A program made the translations under genes and the position numbers. Positions 55,305 to 64,000 of a DNA stretch of 64,000 nucleotides are shown here, one piece after another. Source of the stretch: Rapana venosa (taxonomy: Eukaryota; Mollusca; Gastropoda; Neogastropoda; Muricidae); assembly GCA_028751875.1 (NCBI GenBank), contig CM054157.1:1444246-1508245 (forward strand), read 5' to 3'. Position 1 is the first letter of the stretch. Each line of letters begins with the position of its first letter. A model generated the notes under the pieces. The model ran no database searches. It saw only the letters and a list, made by a program, of their open reading frames with translations, and was not told where the DNA came from.

Positions 55305-55421
55305 TTTAAGGTAGTTGGGCTTGGGTTATCCCCTTTTATCCGAGAACTCTGTTTAAGGAACCTCGGTTATAAGGAGTAAAATTTTCGGTCCCCGAGCACT
55401 CCTTATAACCGAGTTCTACTG
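55305..55421 (-). repeat. Right terminal inverted repeat and subterminal repeats
   Basis: Read inward from 55421: CAGTAGAACTCGGTTATAAG, GAGTGCTCGGGG, then a TTATAACC-type copy near 55365 and a decayed one near 55335. Confidence 0.8.
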
Positions 55422-55670
55422 TACATGCATTTTTGGTTTTTAGAATGGACGTCACGTACAAAGCCAATAGTGACGCGAAAACTGGACATGGAAATCATGT
55501 CAGTACACCTAATATTTCTCTTTTGGGTCTATCCATTGTACATGGTGCTGTGGTAAGTGTTCTGGATTGTGTTGTCTTGTGTTGTTGCGGTTGGTATGGG
55601 TTCTTTCACTCATGGACTAAAAGATTTTTGTTCAGATATATAGATTTAAAAAAAAGGCTTCATTAGGAAT

Positions 55671-55976
55671 GGGGACGGGATAGCTCAGTGGTTGGAGCAC
55701 TCGCTTTCCCCCAGCCAATATTAAGCAGCATCGTGCGTGGTTATCAGTTGGATGGGTGACCGTTTCCGCGCCTTGGCTTCAGTAGAGTCCCCCAGTTCAC
55801 TCAGCTGTAAATGGGTACTTTCCTCTTTAGGGTCAGGGAAGGTAATGCTGCGAAGGAGAGGAGATGGGCACCGCCCTTAATATGCTGGCCCCTATACTAG
55901 AGAAGTGAGGTCTCTGACGCCTCGCTCCCCTACTACCTTAATATAGGTTATGGGACACCTTTACCTTTTACTTTAC
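55671..55976 (+). mobile_element. SINE family B copy (tRNA head, 5S-like motif)
   Basis: Head 'gggatagctcagtggttgga', then TTGGATGGGTGACCG (55748-55762), identical to the 5S rRNA internal promoter C-box core, 'cgccttggcttcagtaga', 'cactcagctgtaaatgggta', 'gaagtgaggtctctgacgcc' and end 'acacctttacctttt'. Collinear with 30884-31190. Confidence 0.8.
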
Positions 55977-56075
55977 ACTAGAAATATACAGATGCTAGAG
56001 TAACTCTCCACACATAGGCAGTCAGTTTAGCAGTGTGGGAAATGCTGCAGCAGTAAGTAATTAGCATTTATTTTA

Positions 56076-56430
56076 TTTTATTTATTTATTTATTTATTCT
56101 TTTATATCGAGGATAATGGAATAAGCACTCATGTGCTTTTTTACATCCAGTCCCCGTGTGTATGCGGTTTTGTAAATTTTGTCATCTGTTCCCACCGGCA
56201 CACAATGGCCTACTCTTTCGAAAAGCGGAAAAGGATTTAACGTGTGCGCAAGATGTTCTGCATGCGTTGGCACACGGGGCCTTGGTTTATAGTCTCATCC
56301 GAAGGACTTTGACATTCAGTTCGATTTTTTGGTCAAACTGGCAAGAAAGGGCGAGGCTGGGAATCGAACCCACAACCTCATGGTTGACTTGTTGGCAGGC
56401 AAACGTCTTAACCATCCTGCCACCTTCCGA
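56076..56430 (-). mobile_element. SINE family A body with variant tRNA head, full-length
   Basis: (TTTA)n tail at the left, body as in family A with very little divergence ('ataatggaataagcactcat', 'ttgtcatctgttcccaccgg'), then the variant head: 'gggcgaggctgggaatcgaa', 'cctcatggttgacttgttgg', 'cttaaccatcctgccacc'. Probably the youngest copy in the window. Confidence 0.8.
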
Positions 56431-56945
56431 GGAGGGGGCGACCTATTGCCTAACAGCCATTTCTAATCGTTGCCATCATATCAGCTTTCGTGGTCAGATG
56501 CCACAGAGAATTCTGAGGTATTGTAACCCCCTGACATACCACTATTGTTGAATTGTTGTTTGTGTGTTATGGGTTCTTTCATTTAATACATCCAGAAAAA
56601 CAATGACTGGACTATGATACACTAGATTCTGCAAAGGTTACGAAGAACATACAAAGAGGTTAATGATACGTCTGTCTTCACACAACGGCAGTCAAGGAAG
56701 AGGTATGGGTTGTGTAGGCCTAGCAGTAGTAAGTCATTAACAGAGGAAGGGGAGAGACAGATGGCATGTGCCGTCTGCTAGCAATCAGTTGGTGTGGACA
56801 CACGCCCAATATAGAGTTCTGTAGAGATGAAGTGTGGTAACAACTGTACATGACACTACAGCTAGTCATACACTTGGTTCGAGAGGCAGAAGGCTCTTTG
56901 GGAAGCTATTTCTGCTTCTTGTCCACAGTCAGTTTGCTACTGACT
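56431..56945. other. Non-coding stretch, nothing recognised
   Basis: Unique-looking sequence; no exon, RNA gene or element seen. Confidence 0.5.
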
Positions 56946-56949
56946 CAAA

Positions 56950-57730
56950 ACTAAGATAGTGAAAACTCAAAGGACAACTCTCTCATCTCATCTCATCTAC
57001 TCCCGTAACCCCCTCCGGGGTCGTAGGGGCACTGCAGTGACGAACGTTGCACCAGTTGGCTCCATTTGCCGCGGTTGTGGGCAAGTGCCTGAGTTGTGGA
57101 GAAGCTCTTCCCGGTCCATTCAGTGATGTTGTCTGCCCATTTCTTCTCCGGCCTGCCTCGCCTTCTCTTCCTCTGCACTGTTCCTTGCAGATTGTTTCTT
57201 GGAGAGCCCATCTGATCTTGTTACAAGGGACATCTAGGACAGTGAAAACTCAAGGGACAACTAGGATAGTGAAAACTCAAGGGACAACTAGGATAGTGAA
57301 AACTCAAGGGACAACTGAGATAGTGAAAACTCAAGTGACAACTAAGATAGTGAAAACTCAAGGGACAACTAGGATAGTGAAAACTCAAAGGGACAACTAG
57401 GATAGTGAAAACTCAAGGGACAACTAGGATAGTGAAAACTCAAGGGACAACTAGGATAGTGAAAACTCAAAGGACAACTAGGATAGTGAAAACTCAAAGC
57501 GACAAATAGGACAGTGAAAACTTACGGGACAACTAGGATAGTGAAAACTCAAGGGGACAACTAGGATAGTGAAAACTCAAGGGACAACTAGGATAGTGAA
57601 AACTCAAGGGACAACTAGGATAGTGAAAAAACCCTCAAAGGGAGAGTAAGATTGTGAAAACCAAGGGAAACTAGGATATTTGAAAACTCAAAGGGGAAAG
57701 TAAGATTGTGAAAGAAACTAAAAGGGACAA
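56950..57730. repeat. 27-bp minisatellite, interrupted by a LINE
   Basis: Units 'aactaggatagtgaaaactcaagggac', 26-28 bp, about 18 copies, decaying at the right end. One and a half units lie left of the LINE fragment (56950-56980). Confidence 0.9.
56982..57225 (-). mobile_element. LINE 3'-end fragment inside the minisatellite
   Basis: The minus-strand frame encodes K-R-R-R-G-R-P-E-K-K-W-A-D-N-I-T-E-W-T-G and R-G-K-W-S-Q-L-V, then S-S, Y-D-P-G-G-G-Y-G, the C-terminus of a non-LTR reverse transcriptase, followed by stop and a (GATGA)n-type 3' tail at 56982-57000. Confidence 0.8.
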
Positions 57731-58190
57731 GTAAATGTGATGCTAATGTGAAAGCAACGCGACTTCTTCTTCAAACTGTTTCTTGTAACCCCCTATGTTG
57801 ACCATTAATGAATACTTTTTTTTTTGGGGGGGGGGGGGGCGTGTGCAGCCAGTTTCCCACATCAATACACTGGACTTGGGAACTTCAGGAATGGTTGGAG
57901 ACAATGTCAACATAGTATTTTAAAGCATAATATTTTGCTGTTGGTCTTAATGTAGACACGCATGGGCCGACACACGCACGCATTCATGCATGCACGCACG
58001 AGCGCGCGCGTACACACACACATACTGAAATATACACATACTGAAACCCTTCACACAAACACACACTGGAACAAACATATACTGTCTCTGTCTCTGTGCA
58101 TCTCTCTCTCTTCCTCTCTCTCTCTCTCACACACACATACGCGCTGGAACACAAACCGTACTGTCTCTGCTCTCTTTTTTTCAACACACT
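57731..58190. other. Non-coding stretch with poly-G and CA/CT repeats
   Basis: Poly-G at 57827-57840, then unique sequence, then CA- and CTCT-rich tracts from about 57965. Confidence 0.6.
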
Positions 58191-60022
58191 AACACACACA
58201 ACACACAAACCGGTCTCTGTCACACATACACACACTCACTCTCTCTCACACCCCCCTCACCCCCACTCACCCCCCCCACACACAAACCCACACACCACAA
58301 ACCGCACTAACACACACCCCAAACCCTCCACACCACCAAACCACACACACACACACACACACCACACACAACCACCACACTCCACACAACACAAACACCA
58401 CTCACACACCTCACCACCAAACTCACAACCACACACACTCACACAACAACACCATCCACACAAACACGCAACCACAACACACCATCAACCACCAAATAAC
58501 ACCACACAAACCACACAATACACACACACACACACACACAACAAACACCCCACACACCCCAACCACACACACTCAACACAAATAATCACCCCACACAACC
58601 ACCAACACCCACACAAATACACACACACACAAAAACACACAAACCACCACCACAAACACGCACCACACAACAAACCCCACACACTCCAAACACAAATACA
58701 CCACACACACACAACCACACACACTCCACACACACAAAACAACTACCACACACACACCAAAAACACAAATACCACACACACAACAAAAAAAACACTCCCC
58801 CCAAAACACACACACCACACACCCAAAACACACTCCACACACAAATACACGCACCCACACAACCACACAAACCAACCACCACACACAACCCACACCCACT
58901 CCAACACACAAATACACACACACAAACACACAAAAACCACACACCCCAAACCACACACACTCCACACACACACACAAACACAACCAACACACTCCACACA
59001 CAAACACAACAACACACAATCACACAACACCCAAAACAAATACACCACCACACACTCAACACACAAAAACCCCACACACCCCCACATACAAAAACACAAA
59101 CCCCCAACACAAAAACTAAACACACAAATAAAACACACCACACACACAAAATAACACTCCACAAAAAAAATTTAACTCAACACCCCACACACAACCCCCA
59201 ACATCCAACACAAAAACCGCACACCAAAAACCACAAAACACGCACACACAAAAACCAAAAACACTAAAACACAAAATACAAACAAAAACCACACACCCCC
59301 CACACACAAATACAACACAACCCCCACCCCTCCACCCACAAATAAACACCACACACACCAAAAAACCCCGCCAAAACAAAAAAAAACCACCCCCCACACC
59401 CAAATACACACACAACACTCACACAAAACCACACACACTCCACCACACACCACACCCCACACACAAAACCCACACCACCCCAAACCCCAAAACCCCAAAC
59501 CCGCCACACCCCAAAACCCACCAACCCCAAAACCCCAAATACATACACCAACCACCACACTCCACACCAAATACACACACACACTCCAACACAAACAAAC
59601 ACACACTCCCCCACAAAAAAATACACCACACACCACAAAACATCCCACAAAAAACACACACACCCACACCCCAATTTAAAACCCCACACACCACTCACAA
59701 CAAATTACACGCACCCACACACAACCAACACTTTTTCAAAACACCACAAACACCCCACACACAAAAACCCACAACCCCAACACAAAATACACGCACACAC
59801 AACAAACTCCACCACAAATACACGACACACACATCCACACAAAAAACACCACAAAAAACCACATACACTAAACACACAAATATACACACAAACACAAAAA
59901 ACCACACACACTCCCCACAAAACACAAAACACTCCACACAAAAAACCACAAAACCCCCACACACTCCACAAACAAACACCACCTCACACCAAAAAACCCC
60001 ACCACACAAATACACACAAACA
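58190..60022. repeat. A/C-only low-complexity tract
   Basis: About 1.8 kb in which nearly every base on the plus strand is A or C (degenerate CA/CCA/CAAA repeats); G and T are rare. Long minus-strand Cys-Val-Trp-rich frames are artefacts of this composition. Confidence 0.92.
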
Positions 60023-60240
60023 TACTCCGACAAGTGATGGGGGGGGGAAAAGGGGATTACGGAATGGAGGGGGTTTCTCGGGTCGGTTCCGAAGAGTTTT
60101 TGGCGGGGAAACCGGCGATCTCCGTGCCCTCTGGTTCCACCTCATTTCTCCTCCCCCCCTCCTCCTTTCTGAAAAGGAAAGCGTCACGTGCCCGGGGACC
60201 CCACGTGTTTCATCTTCGTCCGGGAGTCTAAAACATGGTG
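60023..60240. other. Complex spacer between the two biased tracts
   Basis: About 200 bp of normal composition, including ACCCCACGTGTTTC and CACGTGCCCGGGG. No feature identified. Confidence 0.5.
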
Positions 60241-60280
60241 TCCCAGAATTTGGGGTTGGGGGGGGGGAGGAGGAGGGGGG

Positions 60281-60311
<31 letters not shown>

Positions 60312-62195
60312 TAAAGGGGGGGGAAGAGAGAGAGAGAGAGAGAAGGGGGGGGGGAGGGGGGGGAGAGAGAGAGGGGAGGGGAGGGAGAAAAAAAAGGGGG
60401 GGGAGAGGGGAAGAGGGAGGGAAAAGGAGGGAGGGAGAGAGAAGGGGAGAGGGAAAAGGGGGAGAAAAGGGGAAGAGAGAGGGAAGGGGGGGTGGAGAGA
60501 GAGAGGGGGAAGAGAGATGGAGGGGGAGAGAGGAGAGAAGGGGGGGGGGGGGGGGAGAGAGGGGAGAAGAGAGAGAAAAGGGGGGGGGGGAGAGGGGGAG
60601 AGAGGAGAGAAGGGGGGGGAGAGAGGGGGGGGGGGGGGTGGGAGAGAGGGGGGGTGGGAGGAGATGGGGGGGAGAGAGAGGGAGTTGAGGAGGGAGAGAG
60701 AGGGAGTTGGGGGGAGAGGGAGAGGGGGGGGGAGAGAGAGAGGGGTGGGGGGGGGAGGAGGAGGGAGAGGAAAAGGGGAGAGAAAAAAGGGGAGAGAGAG
60801 AGGGAAAAGGGAGAGGGGAGAGAAGGAAGGGAGAGGGGAAGAGAGGGAGAGGGAGGGAGAGGGGAGAGGGGAGAGTTTAGGGGGGGGGAGGGAGAGAGGG
60901 GGGGAAGAGAGAGGGAGGGGAGGGGAGAGAGAGATAGGGGGGGAGGGGGGAGGGGGGGGAGAGAGAGGGGGGGGAAATGAGAGAGAAAAAAAAGAGGAGA
61001 GAGGGGGAAAAGAGGGGGAGAGAGAGAGAGAAAGAGGGAGAGGGGGGGGAGGAGGGGGGGGGGAAGAGGGGGGGGAGAGAGAGGGGGAAAGCCCCCAGGA
61101 AAAAAAGGAGAGAGAAAAGACGGGGGAGGGGAGAAAGGGAGAGGGGGGGAGAGAGAGATAGAGGGGGAGGGAGGGAGGGGGAGAGAGGGGAGGGGGAGGA
61201 GAGAAAAAAAAGAGGGGAGAAGAGAGAAAAAAAGGGAGAGAAAAGGGGAAAGAGGGGAGAGGAGAGAGAGAGAGGGAGAGGGGGGAGAGACAGAGGGGGA
61301 GAGAGAGGGGGGAGAGGGGGGAGCGAGAGGGTGGGAGAGGGAGGGGAGGGGAAAAAAGGGGGGAGAGAGGAGGGGGAAAAGAGAAAAAGGGGGGAGAGAG
61401 GGGGGGAGAGGGAAGGTGGGAGAGAGAAAAGGGGGAGAGAGAAAAAGAGGGGGAGAGGGAGGGGGGGGGGGGAAAGAGGGGGGGGGAGAGAGAGAGAAAG
61501 AGGGGAAAGAGGAGAGGGGGGGAGGAGGGGGGAGAGAGAGGGGGAGAGGGGAGATTGAGGGGGGGGGGAGAGAGAGGGGGAGGAAAGGGGGAGGAGGGGG
61601 GGAGAGAGAGAGAGAAAAGCCCCAGAAAAAGAGGGGGAGAGACGGGGGAAAAGAGGAAAGGGAGAGGGGGGGGGAGAGAGAGATAGAGGGGGGGGGAGAG
61701 AGGGAGGGGGAGAGAGGGGAGGGGGGGGAAAAGAGAGAGAGGGGAGAGGGGGAAGAGAGAAGAGGGGAGAGGGAAGAAAAGAGAGAAAAAGAGGGAGAGA
61801 GAGAGAGAGAGAAAAAAGAGGGGAGAGAGGGGGAAAGGAGAGAGGGGGGAAAAGAGGGGGAGGGAGGGGGGAGGGGGGGAAAAGGGGAGAGAGGGGGGGG
61901 AATGAGAGAGAAAGAAAAGGGGGAGAAAAAGAGAGAAAGAGGGGGAAAAGGAGGGGAGGGGAAAGAGGGGGAAAGAGAAGAAAAAGGGAAAAAGGGAAAG
62001 GGGAGGGGGGTGGGAGGAGGGGAGAGGAGAGAGAGAGGGGGGAGGGAGAGAGAGCGAGAAAAAGTAAAGAGGGGGAGAGAGGGGGGGGAGAAAAAAGGGG
62101 GGGGGGGGGGGGAGAGGGGAGAAAGGGGGAGGAGAGAGAGGGGGGGAGGGGGGGGAGAGAGAGAGGGGGGAAAAGGAAAGGGGGTTGAAAGGGGT
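60240..62195. repeat. G/A-only polypurine tract
   Basis: About 1.95 kb almost entirely G and A on the plus strand, with many G runs of 7-14; only a handful of C or T. The 811- and 678-codon minus frames (Ser, Pro, Leu, Phe only) are composition artefacts. Confidence 0.92.
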
Positions 62196-62199
62196 GAGA

Positions 62200-63915
62200 G
62201 TGAGAAATGAAAATTGACAATGACAATGACAAATTTTTTTATTTCGAGGAAAATTGAAAAGCACACATGTGTTTTTTTAAATTTCCAGTCCCCCCCCGTT
62301 AGGGTTACATTTAATAATAATAACCCAATACTTATACGGGTCTCACAAAAAAAAACAAGGGGAAAAAACCCTTTTTCCCAAAAACAGTCCCCCCCAAAAC
62401 CCTTTCCCCCACCCCCCAAAAACCCCCCCCCCCCCCCCTCCCAAGAAAGAAATTTAAAAAGGGAAAAAACCCTTTAAAAAAATACCCCCCCCCTACCCCC
62501 ACCCCCCAAAAAAAACCGAAACCCAAAAACCCAAACAAACAAAAAAAAGAGAAAAAAAAACCCAAAACCCAAAAAAAAAGATGAAAAAAGAAGGGGGAAA
62601 AACAGCCCAAAAAAACAACAAAAAGGGAAACAAGAACAACAACAAAGCCAAGAAAAAATAACACAACCAAAACTTAATAAAATCATAAAAAATAAACATT
62701 ACACATTGTCAAATGGTACACATACTTTTTGTTCATATTAAAACATATTGGAAAAAAGGGCACTATTAAAAAATTAAGTTTCGGGCAAGTCCAATAAAGT
62801 ATTGAAAAAAATAAAAATATGAATCCTTCCAAGGTTTACTATGGGCTATAAGCAGGACGATTAAAAAGGGGAGAGAGGAGAGAGAAGGAAGGGGACAGAC
62901 AGCAGAGGTGTGTGTGGGGTGGATTTCAGAGATAATTTTCCAATATATAAATCCCCAAAAAAGTTTTGTCTTTTTATCAACCTCATTTTGATTATTTTTC
63001 TCGTTTCAAATTATATGTCATGATTTTAAAAAAAAATTTTAAAAAACCCCCTACATCCCAAAAAAAACAAGAAAAAACCAAGAAGAAATTTTAAAAAAAA
63101 ACAGTCGTTTAGGGAGAGAATATGGGGTGGGTGATGGGTGAGTGAGTTGTGTGTGTGTGTTTGTGTGTGGTGTGTGGTGTGTTTTTTTGTTTTGTGTGTG
63201 GGGTTTGTGGTTGTGTTTGGGTTTGTTTGAGGGTTTTGGGGGGGGTGGGGTGGGGGGGGTTTTTTTGGGGTTTTTTTTTGGGGTTTTTTCAGGGATTTAC
63301 TAAATATGTAATTCTCCATAGCAGAGAGAAAAGAGAGTGGGAGGGGGAGAGAGAGAGCGGGGGAGAGAAAGGGGGGAGAGAGAAAGGGGGGGGGGGGAGA
63401 GAAGGGGGAGAGGAGAGGGGAAAAAGGGGAGAGAGAGGGGAGAAAAGAGAAAAAGAAAAGAAGAGGAGGGGGGAGGAAAAGAGGGGGAGAGGGGGGGAGA
63501 GTGAAGGGGGGAAGAGAGAGAGAGAGAGAGGAGAGGGGGAAATGTGTGTTAGTTTTCGTTCCGGGGCTAGAAAGAAAATGTTTAGGTTGACCCATGGGTG
63601 AGGGGTTTGCAAATGCATCTGTTTAATTTGCCCCCTAAGTAGCGCTTTTCCCAATTCGGGGGTTGATGTTTAAACACGACACCAAATGTTTCAAGCGTTT
63701 AAAAAAAAAATCAAATTTCCCAAACCCGGGACGCAATGGCTTTTTCTTCCAAAAGGTTTGAACAGGTTTTTAAAAATGTGGCAAAATGTTCTGTTTGCGT
63801 TATCCCCGGGCCTCAGTTTTCGTCTTATGTAAGGATTTTTAGGTTGGGGGAGGAGGGCAGTGCTGTTTTTAACCTTTTCCCTTTAACCCTTCCCGAAAAC
63901 CCGTGGAAATGGGGG
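62200..63915. other. Degraded, homopolymer-inflated sequence with SINE remnants
   Basis: Runs such as AAAAAACCCC and GGGGTTTTTT dominate 62290-62700 and 63010-63290. Recognisable but eroded family A SINE blocks on the minus strand occur at about 62240-62320 and 63660-63840 ('gacgcaatggctttttcttc' against 'cacacaatggcctactcttc' elsewhere). A second GA-rich tract lies at 63320-63540. The pattern suggests consensus errors rather than biology. Confidence 0.65.
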
Positions 63916-64000
63916 CACCAATGAAGATTTTGCAACCAGCTTCCTCCACTCCACACGGTCCTCTGAATTCCGTAGCAAATCGTTCCACTCAAGGCCAGTC
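63916..64000 (-). mobile_element. LINE 3'-end fragment, cut by window edge
   Basis: The minus-strand frame from the edge reads T-G-L-E-W-N-D-L-L-R-N-S-E-D-R-V-E-W-R-K-L-V, the conserved end of a non-LTR reverse transcriptase protein. The rest lies to the right of the window. Confidence 0.65.

Larger units (their letters stand above)
44719..55421 (+). mobile_element. Tigger/pogo-like DNA transposon with OTU domain, 10.7 kb
   Basis: The left end CAGTCGGGCCGGTTATAAGG and the right end, read inward, CAGTAGAACTCGGTTATAAG form an inverted terminus. Each is bounded by a TA dinucleotide (44717-44718 and 55422-55423), the target duplication used by the Tc1/mariner-pogo group. Subterminal copies of CGGTTATAAGGAG lie inside both ends. 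The plus-strand gene inside has an HTH exon (45001-45269), an intron, a DDE_1 transposase exon from 52180, a Glu/Lys-rich linker and an OTU protease domain ending at 54631. The element is large because its intron has received a MITE, a proline-rich ORF region, a non-LTR retrotransposon and simple repeats. Two frame breaks (near 52512 and in poly-G at 53930-53954) mean this copy, as printed, does not encode one intact protein. Confidence 0.85.

Noticed and set aside
58096..59154. A 352-codon plus frame of Thr, His, Pro, Asn and the opposing Cys-Val-rich frames
   Set aside because: Composition artefact of the A/C-only tract.
59984..62419. 811- and 678-codon minus-strand frames rich in Ser, Pro, Leu and Phe
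   Set aside because: They are translations of a polypurine tract in which stop codons cannot easily occur. No domain, no codon-position signal, overlapping open frames.

Overview
The window is animal nuclear DNA. Its genes are split by introns of up to 9 kb with GT-AG borders, and it carries tRNA-derived SINEs, several non-LTR retrotransposon fragments, MITEs, an autonomous-looking pogo/Tigger transposon and very abundant (CA)n, (GA)n, (CAT)n and poly-G/C tracts. This texture fits a lophotrochozoan, most likely a mollusc. That is an inference from repeat style and gene content, not a proof. No bacterial genes, rRNA or CRISPR are visible.

Layout. 1-2.6 kb: the first two exons of mitochondrial 3-oxoacyl-ACP synthase (OXSM) on the minus strand; the gene continues off the left edge. 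2.6-3.1 kb: a shared divergent promoter interval. 3.1-25.7 kb: a complete nine-exon WD40-repeat gene on the plus strand (355 codons plus stop, all phases agree), spread through introns filled with minisatellites, SINEs and LINE fragments. 25.7-35.7 kb: presumed 3' UTR and intergenic sequence with SINEs, a piggyBac-like MITE and a minisatellite. 35.7-44.3 kb: one giant minus-strand exon encoding an acidic, proline/glutamate/glutamine-rich protein built from five successive tandem-repeat families, with a few indel frameshifts. 44.7-55.4 kb: a 10.7-kb Tigger/pogo-like element with TA target duplication and terminal inverted repeats. Its transposase is spliced (HTH exon, 6.9-kb intron, DDD exon) and leads into a charged linker and an OTU cysteine-protease domain; a PCNA-binding (PIP-box-like) motif follows the catalytic domain. 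Its intron carries a MITE, a proline-rich ORF and a nested non-LTR retrotransposon. 55.4-58 kb: SINEs and a minisatellite interrupted by a LINE 3' end. 58-64 kb: about 1.8 kb almost purely A/C, about 2 kb almost purely G/A, then a homopolymer-inflated stretch that looks like poor consensus.

The two most notable results are: (1) the Tigger-like element whose transposase reading frame appears to run, apart from a miscallable poly-G run, into an OTU deubiquitinase-type domain; (2) a recurring relation between tandem repeats and 3' splice sites. Three of the nine acceptors identified in the two spliced host genes sit in or at the edge of tandem arrays that repeat the splice-site sequence. A nested inverted duplication also places complementary intron arms either side of an in-frame 93-nt exon.
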